NCBI RefSeq assembly: GCF_037201975.1
Contig: NZ_CP147520.1
Location: 2,356,001-2,420,000 of the forward strand
From: Streptomyces sp. TG1A-60
GTDB lineage: Bacteria; Actinomycetota; Actinomycetes; Streptomycetales; Streptomycetaceae
Direction: 5' to 3'
Length of the DNA: 64,000 nt
This document shows positions 54,085 to 64,000 of the stretch, in pieces; the first letter of the stretch is position 1, and every line of letters starts with the position of its first letter. The translations under genes were made by a program, and so were the position numbers. Below the pieces are notes generated by a model. It saw nothing but the letters and a program-made list of their open reading frames with translations, had not been told where the DNA came from and ran no database searches.

Positions 54085-56448
54085 CTACTCGTCGACCGTC
54101 GCCGCGGGCAACGCCGCCGTCGGCCGCTGCCATCCACGGGACCCCCGAGCCCGCAACCAGGCCGTGGCCTCCTCCGGCGGCATGGCGGCGGCGACCAGCC
54201 ACCCCTGCACCGCGTCGCACCCCAGATCCCGCAGCCGCTCCCACGTCTCGTCGTCCTCGACCCCTTCCGCGACGACCAGCAGCCCCAGCGAATGCGCGAG
54301 ATCGACGGTGCAGCGCACGATCTCCGCGTCCTCGTTGTCCACCGCCAGCCGGGCCACGAAGGACCGGTCGATCTTCAGCTCGCTCACCGGCAGCCGCCGA
54401 AGGTGGACCAGCGACGAATACCCCGTACCGAAGTCGTCGAGCGACATCTTCACCCCGTGTCCGGTCAGCCCGGCGAGGGTGTCCGCGGCCCGCTGCGGGT
54501 CCTCCAGCAGCACGTGTTCCGTTATCTCCAGCTGCAACGACCCCGCGGGGACCCCGTGCCGGGCGAGCCGCGCGGCCACCGCCCCCGCGAAGCCGGGCGT
54601 GTGGACGTCGCGCGGGGACACGTTCACGGCGACCGGCACGTGCAGCCCCTGCGCCCGCCACCTCGCCACCTGTCCGAGCGCGGTGTCCAGGACGTACTCG
54701 GTGAGATGCGGCATCAGCCCGGAGGACTCGGCGATCGCTATGAACTCGTCCGGCGGCACCTTCCCCCGCTCCGGATGCACCCACCGCACCAGGGCCTCCA
54801 GCCCGGCGACCTGCCCGTCGAAACGCACCTTCGGCTGGTAGTGCAGCTCGACCTCGTGGGCGTCCAGCGCCCGCCGCAGGTCACCCAGCAGACCGAGCCG
54901 GTCCGGTGTGTTCGAGTCCCGCTTGGACTCGTAGACCTCGACGCCCGTACGGTCCCGCTTCGCCTGGTACATCGCCACGTCCGCCCGCCGCAGCAGCCCT
55001 TCCGCGTCGAGTGCGTGGTCGGGGAAGACGGCGAGCCCGGCGCTGGCCTCCAGGACGAGGGTGAGCCCGTCGAGGTCGAGCGGCGAGCCGAGCGCGGCGA
55101 CGAGGTTGCGGGCGACGCGGGAGGCGGACGTGGTGGAGTCGGCGACGGGCAGGAGTACGGCGAACTCGTCGCCGCCGAGCCGCGCGACCTCCGCTCCGCG
55201 CGGCAGCGCGACCCGGAGCCGGTCGGCTATCTGCAACAGCAGCCGGTCGCCCGCGAGATGCCCGAGCGTGTCGTTGACGGACCGGAAGCGGTCGAGGTCG
55301 ATCAGCATCAACGCCGACCTGGCCCCGATCCGTTCGGCGTCGTCCAGGGCGGTCCAGGTCCGTTCGAGCAGCCACTGGCGGTTCGGGAGTCCGGTGAGCG
55401 GGTCGCGCAACTGCTCCTCGGCGCGGGCGCGGGCTATCCACAGGGTGGAGTCGAGCGCGATGAGGGGGATGGCGAAGAGCGGCAGCAGCAGCGGCTGGGC
55501 CATGGCGACGACGCAGACGAGCGGGGCGATGCCGAGCAGGGCGACGGCGACGAGCCCCTGCCTGACCAGGGCCGTACGCGCGACGGTGGGCAGGCCGCCG
55601 CGCGGTACGGCCAGATACCAGAGCAGGACGCGGGTGACCGCGAGATAGGCGATGGCGACGAACGCCACCTGCGGTGCCGAGTAGACGCTCCAGTTGTCAG
55701 GGTTCCAGGGCCGCTCCACCGAGGGGACACGGCCGAAGACCCACAGGACGAGCGAGCCGGCGCCGATGCCGAGGATGTCGACCGCGCCGTGCAGCACGCC
55801 CTGCCGCCAGCGGCCCAGGCGGGCGACGCCGACGAGGACGACGACAGTGAGGCTGACCATCCCGGCGGGCACCCAGCCGTACAGCAGCAGGACGGCGAGG
55901 GTGAGGGCGGCGCCGGAGCCGGTGCCACCCCACCAGCGGGCACGGCCCATGGCGACCAGATGGCCGACGATGATGCCGGTCAGCAGGGCGAGGGACCAGC
56001 CGACCGCGCCCGACGGGAAGAGCGCGTGCTGTCCGGCGAACGCCCGGTAGAAGCCGGCGCCCAGGATGGCGCCGGCGAGGCCCACGATCACGGCGGGCAG
56101 TGCGGGCCAGGACAGATGCCGCTCGGCCTCGTGGCCCGGCAGTCCGTGCTTGCGGCCGTCACCGAGGGCGCTCCCGACCGGGTGGGCCGCACCCGTGCCG
56201 GCAGAGGTGCCGACGGTGAGCTGTGCCGGGCCGGGTACGAGCGAGCCGCGTGCGGTCGCACCCGCACGGCCCGGCGGGCGTCCCGCTCCGGCACCGGGGT
56301 CCGACGCCGTCTGCCTCCCGGGGCTCCGCTCGCCGCTTCCCTCGAACGGGCGTACCCCCGTGAGCAAGGAGCGTCCCCATCGCCAGGCTCCGGACACCCG
56401 GCGCGGGCGCAGCCGTGAGTCCGGGGCGACGCTCTCGGTCGGTTCCAT
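54085..56448 (-). CDS. rmdB: Membrane GGDEF-EAL c-di-GMP phosphodiesterase, RmdB type
   Basis: 787 residues. After a disordered N-terminus come about eight membrane helices (from LPAVIVGLAGAILGAGFYRA). A GGDEF domain (about 385-545) has intact RLGGDEF and RDPLTGLPNRQWLLERTW. The EAL domain (about 560-800) has intact EALVRW, ITEHVLLED, DDFGTGYSS, KIDRSF and VAEGVEDDE. The position between gatCAB and ligA matches SCO5495 (RmdB) of S. coelicolor, reported to hydrolyse c-di-GMP and affect development; synteny recalled, not searched. ATG 56448 (MEPTESVAPDSRLRPRR) has GAGAGGGA upstream. Confidence 0.88.
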   Translation of the reverse strand: MEPTESVAPDSRLRPRRVSGAWRWGRSLLTGVRPFEGSGERSPGRQTASDPGAGAGRPPGRAGATARGSLVPGPAQLTVGTSAGTGAAHPVGSALGDGRKHGLPGHEAERHLSWPALPAVIVGLAGAILGAGFYRAFAGQHALFPSGAVGWSLALLTGIIVGHLVAMGRARWWGGTGSGAALTLAVLLLYGWVPAGMVSLTVVVLVGVARLGRWRQGVLHGAVDILGIGAGSLVLWVFGRVPSVERPWNPDNWSVYSAPQVAFVAIAYLAVTRVLLWYLAVPRGGLPTVARTALVRQGLVAVALLGIAPLVCVVAMAQPLLLPLFAIPLIALDSTLWIARARAEEQLRDPLTGLPNRQWLLERTWTALDDAERIGARSALMLIDLDRFRSVNDTLGHLAGDRLLLQIADRLRVALPRGAEVARLGGDEFAVLLPVADSTTSASRVARNLVAALGSPLDLDGLTLVLEASAGLAVFPDHALDAEGLLRRADVAMYQAKRDRTGVEVYESKRDSNTPDRLGLLGDLRRALDAHEVELHYQPKVRFDGQVAGLEALVRWVHPERGKVPPDEFIAIAESSGLMPHLTEYVLDTALGQVARWRAQGLHVPVAVNVSPRDVHTPGFAGAVAARLARHGVPAGSLQLEITEHVLLEDPQRAADTLAGLTGHGVKMSLDDFGTGYSSLVHLRRLPVSELKIDRSFVARLAVDNEDAEIVRCTVDLAHSLGLLVVAEGVEDDETWERLRDLGCDAVQGWLVAAAMPPEEATAWLRARGSRGWQRPTAALPAATVDE

Positions 56449-56675
56449 TCCCGTCCCTCTCACAGCCGGCGGTGCCCACGCCACGCGGCCCGTTGCTCCC
56501 GACAACTCAACGGCACCGCGCGTCCGAGAACCCACCACGCGTCCGGGCACGGCAGGCGCACATCTCAACAGTAGGCCGCACAGGGCTTCCACGTGCAGCG
56601 GTCGACGTCGGTTGCCCGAATGCGACCGGCCACCCCCATGCATCTGGTATGCGCCGAACGGGTGGCCTTCAACCC

Positions 56676-58904
<2,229 letters not shown>

Positions 58905-59930
58905 TTACTCTGGGTTGTCCGCGAGAGATCTCGCCGCCTTGACGCACTGGGCGAGCGCCTGGCGCGCGTACGCCGGGGAGACCCCAGCGAGCCCGCACGT
59001 CGGCGTGACCGTGACCGCCTCCGCGAGAAGCCCCGGTTGCAGCCCCAGCCTGCGCCACAGCGTCCTGACACCCATGACGCTACCGGCAGGGTCTGACAAC
59101 GGGCCCTGCGTGGTCGGCACGACGCCGGCGAACAGGTGCGTGCCTCCTTCCACCGCTTCTCCGATCGCGTCGTCGTCGCGCTCGGTGAGCAGCGAGAAGT
59201 CGAAGGAGATCCCGGAGGCACCGGCGCGGCGGAGGAGCGCGAAGGGGACGTCGGGGGCGCAGGAGTGCACGACGCCCGCCGACCGGGCGCCCTCCTGGGT
59301 GTGGACGCCGAGGACGTCCCTGAGTGTGGCCTCGACGACCTGGCGGTCGACGGCGCGATGGGTGCGGTAGCCGCTCGCGCTCTTCACCTGCCCGCGCAGG
59401 ACGGCGACGAGGGACGGCTCGTCGAGTTGGAGCACGATCCGGGCGGCGGGTACGCGCCGCTTCACCTCGGCGAGGTGCTGGCGCAGCCCCTCGGTGAGAG
59501 AGCCGGCGAGGTCCCGGCAGGCACCGGGGTCGGAGAGGGCCGCCTCGCCGTTCTTCAGTTCCAGCGCGGCGGCGAGTGTCCACGGTCCGACGGCCTGCAC
59601 CTTCAGCGGGCCCTCGTACCCCTGCGTGAACTCCTCCAGCGCGTCGAGGTCCTCGCCCAGCCACGACCGGGCCCTCTTGGTGTCCCGCCCCGGCCGGTCC
59701 CCGACACGCCACCCGCTGGGCTCCACGCGCGCGTACAGCTCCGCCAGCATTCCGGCCGTCCTGCCGATCATGTCGGCGCCGGGGCCTCTGGCGGGCAGTT
59801 CGGGCAGATGCGCCATCCCCGTCTCCGGCCACCCGAACGTCCCGGTCACGGTTTTCGCGGTCTCGCGCGCGTCCCCACCGGGCATGGAGCCGACGCCGGT
59901 GGCGGGACCGAAGCTGAAGTGTTCACTCAC
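58905..59930 (-). CDS. MetE-like (cobalamin-independent methionine synthase) domain protein
   Basis: 341 residues, equal to the C-terminal catalytic half of MetE. It begins FGPATGVGSMPGGDARETAK and has QAVGPWTLAAALEL, VLQLDEPSLVAVL and the zinc-site segments VVHSCAPDVPF and VTPTCGLAGVSPAYARQAL. Such single-domain proteins are common in actinobacteria; true methionine synthesis is unproven. GTG 59930 (Val-Ser-Glu-His-Phe-Ser-Phe). Directly upstream of ligA. Confidence 0.88.
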   Translation of the reverse strand: MSEHFSFGPATGVGSMPGGDARETAKTVTGTFGWPETGMAHLPELPARGPGADMIGRTAGMLAELYARVEPSGWRVGDRPGRDTKRARSWLGEDLDALEEFTQGYEGPLKVQAVGPWTLAAALELKNGEAALSDPGACRDLAGSLTEGLRQHLAEVKRRVPAARIVLQLDEPSLVAVLRGQVKSASGYRTHRAVDRQVVEATLRDVLGVHTQEGARSAGVVHSCAPDVPFALLRRAGASGISFDFSLLTERDDDAIGEAVEGGTHLFAGVVPTTQGPLSDPAGSVMGVRTLWRRLGLQPGLLAEAVTVTPTCGLAGVSPAYARQALAQCVKAARSLADNPE

Positions 59931-59988
59931 GTGGTGAAGCCTACGTATGTCTGCGCGGGCCGAGTGCTCACGCCTCCCGCGCCCGTCG

Positions 59989-60677
59989 TCAGCGGCCCGG
60001 GCGGACCGTCAGGTCGTTCACTTCCGCGTCGCCGGGCAGATCCAGCGCCATGAGGATCGTGGTCGCCACGGACTCCGGCGAGATCCACCGGGAGGGGTCG
60101 TACTCCTTGCCCTCCTGCTGGTGGACCTTGGCCTGCATGGGGCTGGCGGTACGCCCGGGATACACGGTGGTGACCCGCACCCCGTTGCCGTGCTCCTCCC
60201 CCGCAGAGAGTCGGCCAGCGCCTTCAGACCGTGCTTGGAGGCGGCGTAGGCGGACCAGTCGGCGTGCGCGTTCAGACCGGCACCGGAGTTGACGAAGACC
60301 ACGTGCCCCCCGGCGGCCCGGAGCTGGGGCAGGAAGTGACGGGTGAGTTCGGCTGGGGCGATGAGGTTCACGTTCAGCTGGTGGCGCCAGGACTTGGGCG
60401 TCAGTTCGCCGACCGGCCCGAGGTCCACCACGCCCGCGATGTGCAGCAACGAGTCCACCTGGTCGGGCAGCGTCTGGTGGGAGAAGGCCCAGGAGAGCCT
60501 GTCCGGGTCCGCCAGGTCACCGACCAGCGTCCTCGCCCCCGGGAACCGAGCCGCCAGTTCCTTCGCCCGCCCCGCGTCGCGCGCGTGCAGAACGAGGTCG
60601 TCCCCGCGCTCGTGCAGCCGTCGGGCGACGGCCGCGCCGATGCCGGAACCCGCCCCGGTGATCACATGAGTAGCCAT
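59989..60677 (-). pseudogene. Short-chain dehydrogenase/reductase, frameshifted at a G5 run
   Basis: From ATG 60677 (MATHVITGAGSGIGAAVARR; ATG 60686 is an alternative) the frame has the Rossmann TGAGSGIG, HIAGVV, VNSGAG and catalytic YAASKHG. At 60198-60202 (five C on this strand, five G in the gene) it goes out of frame. The remaining 63 codons (VRVTTVYPGRTASPMQAKVH ... DAEVNDLTVRPGR) continue in another frame to the TGA at 59989. One extra G gives LADSLRGEEHGNGVRVTTVYPGR, the normal SDR pattern. Together ~230 residues. Substrate unknown. Probably an intact gene with a sequencing error. Confidence 0.85.
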
Positions 60678-60816
60678 GCCGTTCATGCTCGCATCACCCG
60701 GGGCCCCGCGCGGGCCCACCCGGGTCCGCCAAAACCGGCCTCAGGCGACGCCCCGGCTCTCCTCCAGGTGAAGGTGGCCGCCGACCGGGTGCGGGAGGCC
60801 GGCGGCGGACTGGTCG

Positions 60817-61695
60817 TCAGGGGGCGCCACCGACATCGGGGGCCGCCTGTCCACCGGCTTCCTTCGGAACGCTCACACGGATCTTCGACTGACGGTGCGG
60901 CAGTTCCTCCCAGTCGTCCATGAACCGGGCGGACAGGCCGTGTTTCCGGGCGAGTTCGATCAGGGTCTCGGTCCGGTAGTAGAAGTCCTCGTGGAGCACC
61001 TGGTGTTCCGTGCCCTCCGTGCGGCCGAAGGTGAAGTCGAAGAAGCCGCCGGGGGCGAGGACGCGGCCGACGTGCGCGAGGCACTGCTCTATGACGTACG
61101 GCGGGGAGTGGGAGAACACGCTGTGCGCGTGGACGACGTCGAAGTGGTCGTCGGGCAGGAAGGAGAAGGAGAGGTCGGCGACGAGTGTCAGATAGGGGAG
61201 TTTGGATTGCAGACCCTCTCGCGCGAGGGTGCGCTGGGCCTCCATGAGGATGGCCGGCGAGATGTCGAGCCCGTGGTAGTGCCCGGCGTCCAGATGGTCG
61301 ATGAACAGCCGCCCGGCCCGCAGGTTCCCGCAGCCGATCTCCAGCATCCGGTGCCGGGGCTCCAGACCGTGCCCCAGGAGGTAGTCGAACTGCATCCGGC
61401 CGATGCGTTCCCACTTCGCGACGGACGGGTTGTGCCCCACCGCGGCCTCCGGGCTGCGCGCCGTGTCGGCGGCCATGACGGCCCGGTAGTAGGCGATGTG
61501 GTCGCGGTGCTTCAGCCGCAGCCACGTGTCGCGCACCACCCGCCGGGCATGGGCGGGCACGCGCCTGGGATGGCGCAGGGCGTACCGGGCCCGGTGGGTG
61601 AGACTGCGGCGGTTCCTGGACTGGTCCTTGGACGGTTTTCCGGACGGCTTCTTGGACGGGTTCTTGGCCTCTCCGGCCGGATCTGCGGCTGCCAT
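60817..61695 (-). CDS. SAM-dependent methyltransferase with basic N-terminus
   Basis: 292 residues. A Lys/Arg/Ser-rich arm (GEAKNPSKKPSGKPSKDQSR) and a helical segment (about 30-75) precede a class I methyltransferase: motif I MLEIGCGNLRAGRLFIDHLD, acidic loop GLDISPAIL, FDVVHAHSVFSHSPPYVIEQ and VLAPGGFFDFTF. DFYYRTETLIELARKHGL is near the end. Similar proteins occur in polysaccharide or lipid modification clusters; none is here. ATG 61695. Confidence 0.88.
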   Translation of the reverse strand: MAAADPAGEAKNPSKKPSGKPSKDQSRNRRSLTHRARYALRHPRRVPAHARRVVRDTWLRLKHRDHIAYYRAVMAADTARSPEAAVGHNPSVAKWERIGRMQFDYLLGHGLEPRHRMLEIGCGNLRAGRLFIDHLDAGHYHGLDISPAILMEAQRTLAREGLQSKLPYLTLVADLSFSFLPDDHFDVVHAHSVFSHSPPYVIEQCLAHVGRVLAPGGFFDFTFGRTEGTEHQVLHEDFYYRTETLIELARKHGLSARFMDDWEELPHRQSKIRVSVPKEAGGQAAPDVGGAP

Positions 61696-61998
61696 GGCGA
61701 CCTCCTGGGTCTCCCTGCGGCCCCTGCGGCCTGCAGGGGCCTGTGGAGGAACTCACCAGAAGCCTGCGCCGTACACGCGGAGACGGCTACCCGGGAGGGA
61801 CGATCGTGACCGGAGGGCGGCGTCGGCCCTGGGCGGCGGCACGAGCCCGAGCGGATACACAAGGTCTCCCGGGCCGCCGCGCAGGCAGTGCCACCGGGTG
61901 CTGGAGGGCGGCCGAATCCACCTGCTGGATCCGACCCTAGTGACACCACTCTTTGCCACCATACTGCGACACCATGCACTGATTGCTACCGTGACGCC
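61696..61998. promoter_or_regulatory. Divergent promoter region of the methyltransferase and toxin-antitoxin genes
   Basis: 303 bases with no gene. The last ~60 bases before the antitoxin start are less G/C-rich, with TTGCCACCATACT and GATTGCTACC, resembling promoter boxes, and there is no ribosome site before ATG 61999. The antitoxin mRNA may be nearly leaderless. Confidence 0.4.
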
Positions 61999-62190
61999 AT
62001 GTCTGTCATGACGCTCCGGATTCCGGATGAACTCGACTCGTCGATAAGGGCCAGCGCCAAGGCGGCCGGACTCTCGCTCAACGCCTACATCGTGCGCGCG
62101 GTCCGACGGCAGTCGGTCCACGACGCCGCGCAGCAGCTCGCGGCGCTCGGTCTCGGTGGCGAGTTGTGCGGAGAGGGCGACATTCTGTGA
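61999..62190 (+). CDS. Ribbon-helix-helix antitoxin
   Basis: 63 residues. MSVMTLRIPDELDSSIRASA KAAGLSLNAYIVRAVRRQSV is a complete RHH/Arc-like DNA-binding domain (beta strand MTLRIP, helix DELDSSIRASAKAAG, second helix SLNAYIVRAVRRQ). The short C-terminal tail DAAQQLAALGLGGELCGEGD would bind the toxin. The stop overlaps the toxin start by GTGA at 62187. It should neutralise the toxin and repress its own promoter. Confidence 0.85.
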   Translation: MSVMTLRIPDELDSSIRASAKAAGLSLNAYIVRAVRRQSVHDAAQQLAALGLGGELCGEGDIL

Positions 62191-62482
62191 AACGGGGGAC
62201 ATCTGGACGCTCGACGACGGGCGGAGCGTCCTGATCATTTCGCTCGACGGGCTGGAGGGGGCATACGGCGCGGTGCTCGCGATCATGCTGCATCCCGTCG
62301 GCCGGTACCCGGACACCGCGATGTCCGTGGCGATCGAGAATCCGCTTGCCTGCACCGCGGTGGCGGTCAACATCCAGCAGTTGAGGACCACGCACTTCGA
62401 CGAGGCGAAGCGGCTCGGCTCCGTGGAACCCGCGGTGATGGAGCGGGTGAGCCAGGCGCTTCGCGCGGTCCTCGATCTGTAG
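62187..62482 (+). pseudogene. MazF/PemK-like toxin, frameshifted at a G5 run
   Basis: GTG 62187 overlaps the antitoxin stop. The first codons read Val-Lys-Arg-Gly. The five G's 62194-62198 then put the frame out. With one more G it reads VKRGDIWTLDDGRSVLIISL DGLEGAYGAVLAIMLHPVGR... and ends VSQALRAVLDL, about 98 residues. KRGDIW at the start and the VLIISL strand are hallmarks of MazF/PemK mRNA interferases or CcdB-fold toxins. The downstream part is fully open, so the reading error is probably in the sequence. If real, the cell carries only the antitoxin. Confidence 0.8.
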
Positions 62483-62513
62483 ACGCGCGTCGCGCTCGCC
62501 ACCCTGCCACGAA

Positions 62514-62547
62514 GGCGCCCTCGTCAGGACCGCGCGACGAGGGTGCC
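62514..62547 (+). terminator. Terminator after the toxin-antitoxin pair
   Basis: 12-bp stem GGCGCCCTCGTC (62514-62525) / GACGAGGGTGCC (62536-62547) with one G-U, 10-base loop, 31 bases after the toxin stop. Confidence 0.8.
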
Positions 62548-62591
62548 TCTCGACCGCAGGCGGCGCCGCGCTGTCCTCACTCACGCAGGGT

Positions 62592-62621
62592 GAAGGCGGG
62601 CGCATTGCAGCACCCGCCTTC
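62592..62621 (-). terminator. Terminator downstream of mnmA
   Basis: GAAGGCGGGCGC (62592-62603) / GCACCCGCCTTC (62610-62621), 12 positions with one mismatch, 6-base loop, 9 bases after the mnmA stop. Confidence 0.75.
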
Positions 62622-62630
62622 ATAGCACGC

Positions 62631-63761
62631 CTAGGTCGGAGCGGTCACCGCGCGTGCGGTGGACGCGATCGTCGCCGACCCCACCACCCGCGTGTCGTCG
62701 TACAGCACGATCGCCTGGCCGGGGGCGACGCCGCGGACGGGCTCGGTGAAGCGGACCCGGAGTTCGCCGCCGACCAGCTCCGCCGTCACCTCCGTCTCGC
62801 CGCCGTGCGCGCGCAGCTGGGCGGTGTAGGTGCCGGGGCCGGTGGGGGCCGCGCCGCACCAGCGGGGCTTGATCGCGGTCAGGGCGTCGACGTCGAGGGC
62901 GGCGGCCGGGCCGACGGTGACCGTGTTGTTCACCGGAGAGATGTCGAGGACGTAGCGCGGCTTGCCGTCGGGGGCGGGGGTGCCGATGCGCAGGCCCTTG
63001 CGCTGGCCGATGGTGTAGCCGTACGCGCCCTCGTGCGTGCCCAGCACGTTGCCGGACTCGTCGACGATGTCGCCCTCCGCCTTGCCCAGCCGGTCGGCGA
63101 GGAAGCCCTGGGTGTCGCCGTCGGCGATGAAGCAGATGTCGTGGGAGTCGGGCTTCTTGGCGACGGCGAGGCCGCGGCGCTCGGCCTCGGCGCGGATCTC
63201 CTCCTTGGTGGTGACGGTGTCACCGAGGGGGAACATGGCGTGGGCGAGCTGCCTGTCGTCGAGCACGCCGAGGACGTACGACTGGTCCTTGGCCATGTCG
63301 GAGGCGCGGTGCAGCTCGCGCGTGCCGTCGTCCTTGACGATCACCTGGGCGTAGTGGCCCGTGCAGACGGCGTCGAAGCCCAGGGCGAGGGCCTTGTCGA
63401 GCAGGGCCGCGAACTTGATCTTCTCGTTGCAGCGCAGGCAGGGGTTGGGGGTGCGCCCGGCCTCGTACTCGGCGACGAAGTCCTCGACGACGTCCTCGCG
63501 GAAGCGCTCGGCGAGATCCCAGACGTAGAAGGGGATGCCGATGACGTCCGCGGCGCGGCGGGCGTCCCGTGAGTCCTCGATCGTGCAGCAGCCGCGCGCG
63601 CCCGTGCGGAACGACTGGGGGTTCGCGGACAGCGCCAGGTGGACACCCGTCACGTCGTGCCCGGCTTCCGCCGCGCGGGCGGCGGCCACGGCGGAGTCGA
63701 CCCCGCCGGACATGGCGGCGAGGACACGGAGGGGGCGGGGGCGCTGCGAGATCTCAGTCAT
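62631..63761 (-). CDS. mnmA: tRNA-specific 2-thiouridylase
   Basis: 376 residues, complete MnmA that thiolates U34 of Lys, Glu and Gln tRNAs. PP-loop [20 protein letters not shown] (about 15-34), first catalytic Cys in [12 protein letters not shown], tRNA-binding GHYAQV, second Cys in [17 protein letters not shown], then the central and beta-barrel domains ([28 protein letters not shown]). ATG 63761. Its gene is divergent from the amidase gene at the right edge. Confidence 0.97.
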   Translation of the reverse strand: MTEISQRPRPLRVLAAMSGGVDSAVAAARAAEAGHDVTGVHLALSANPQSFRTGARGCCTIEDSRDARRAADVIGIPFYVWDLAERFREDVVEDFVAEYEAGRTPNPCLRCNEKIKFAALLDKALALGFDAVCTGHYAQVIVKDDGTRELHRASDMAKDQSYVLGVLDDRQLAHAMFPLGDTVTTKEEIRAEAERRGLAVAKKPDSHDICFIADGDTQGFLADRLGKAEGDIVDESGNVLGTHEGAYGYTIGQRKGLRIGTPAPDGKPRYVLDISPVNNTVTVGPAAALDVDALTAIKPRWCGAAPTGPGTYTAQLRAHGGETEVTAELVGGELRVRFTEPVRGVAPGQAIVLYDDTRVVGSATIASTARAVTAPT

Positions 63762-63821
63762 AACCCTTCAAGGGTACGGGGCGCCGGGAACCGGAGCCCG
63801 CGCATATCCGTTGACGCTCTC

Positions 63822-64000
63822 GTGGGCACCAGAGGGGCATCCGGGGACAGCGCTTCCCAGGGCAGGGGCAAGGACGGGGACCGACGCGTGGGACGTCGGG
63901 CCCTGCTCATCGGCACGGCTGTGGCCGCCGTCGGCACCGCCGTGGTGGCGCGCGACGAGCTGACGCGCGCGTGGTGGCGGGTGCCCGGCGTCACCAAACC
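63822..64000 (+). CDS. N-terminal part of an exported protein, probably N-acetylmuramoyl-L-alanine amidase
   Basis: The frame runs off the right edge. From GTG 63822 it reads MGTRGASGDSASQGRGKDGD RRVGRRALLIGTAVAAVGTA VVARDELTRAWWRVPGVTK. GRRALLIGTAVAAVGTAVVA is a twin-arginine-like signal or anchor, and the following RDELTRAWWRVPGVTK is a stretch I recall preceding the PGRP/amidase_2 domain in Streptomyces amidases next to mnmA. The catalytic domain lies outside the window. The start is uncertain; GTG 63888 is an alternative. Confidence 0.6.
   Translation, partial: MGTRGASGDSASQGRGKDGDRRVGRRALLIGTAVAAVGTAVVARDELTRAWWRVPGVTK

Overview
The window is high-GC actinobacterial chromosome and almost certainly Streptomyces. 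It has strong G/C third-position bias, many GTG/TTG starts, a conservon (Cvn) operon, the acyl-CoA carboxylase AccB/AccE pair, and core genes in the order I recall for the S. coelicolor SCO5544 to SCO5487 region (recalled from memory, not searched). There are no tRNA or rRNA genes, no CRISPR array and no intact mobile element.

Layout. 1-3.0 kb: Cvn1-type conservon (histidine kinase tail, roadblock protein, DUF742 protein, GTPase). 3.2-9.6 kb: accE/accB, a trypsin-like protease remnant, a secreted TPM-domain protein and a secreted GH3 beta-glucosidase. 10-14.6 kb: cimA, ilvE, leuB. 14.7-19.6 kb: secreted metallophosphoesterase, a 43-residue protein, then pruA and putA (proline catabolism). 19.8-26.2 kb: PucR-type regulator and an Opp/Nik-type ABC importer behind a Zur-like box. 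26.4-28 kb: membrane Ser/Thr kinase. 28.3-34.2 kb: serA, ilvC, ilvN and ilvB with an attenuator. 34.3-41.4 kb: GGDEF/EAL membrane protein, hydroxyacid dehydrogenase, aldo/keto reductase, secreted sugar dehydrogenase, orphan RelE-like ORF. 41.4-49.3 kb: LuxR-family ATPase regulator, small proteins, GNAT enzyme and MMPL transporter. 49.3-53.8 kb: methyltransferase and gatCAB. 54-63.8 kb: RmdB-type GGDEF/EAL protein, ligA, MetE-like protein, SDR, methyltransferase, a RHH/MazF-like toxin-antitoxin pair and mnmA. A partial amidase gene runs off the right end.

How the genes fit together. The main metabolic theme is branched-chain amino acids: citramalate synthase (CimA), IlvBNC, IlvE and LeuB. Two separate transcription-attenuation leaders were found. 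The ilvB leader encodes MRTRILVLGKRVG and the cimA leader encodes MIIGSRRAGPQ. The latter matches isoleucine control of the citramalate route. Proline catabolism (putA-pruA) faces a PucR-type activator. Two c-di-GMP proteins look complementary: one has an intact GGDEF and a degenerate EAL, the other has both motifs intact.

Sequence quality. Four genes (cvnC, the metallophosphoesterase 5' end, the SDR and the MazF-like toxin) are each put back in frame by adding one G to a run of five or six G. This points to homopolymer under-calling in the assembly rather than four real mutations. Other broken genes (trypsin remnant, RelE-like ORF, small membrane protein) do not fit that pattern and may be genuine decay.
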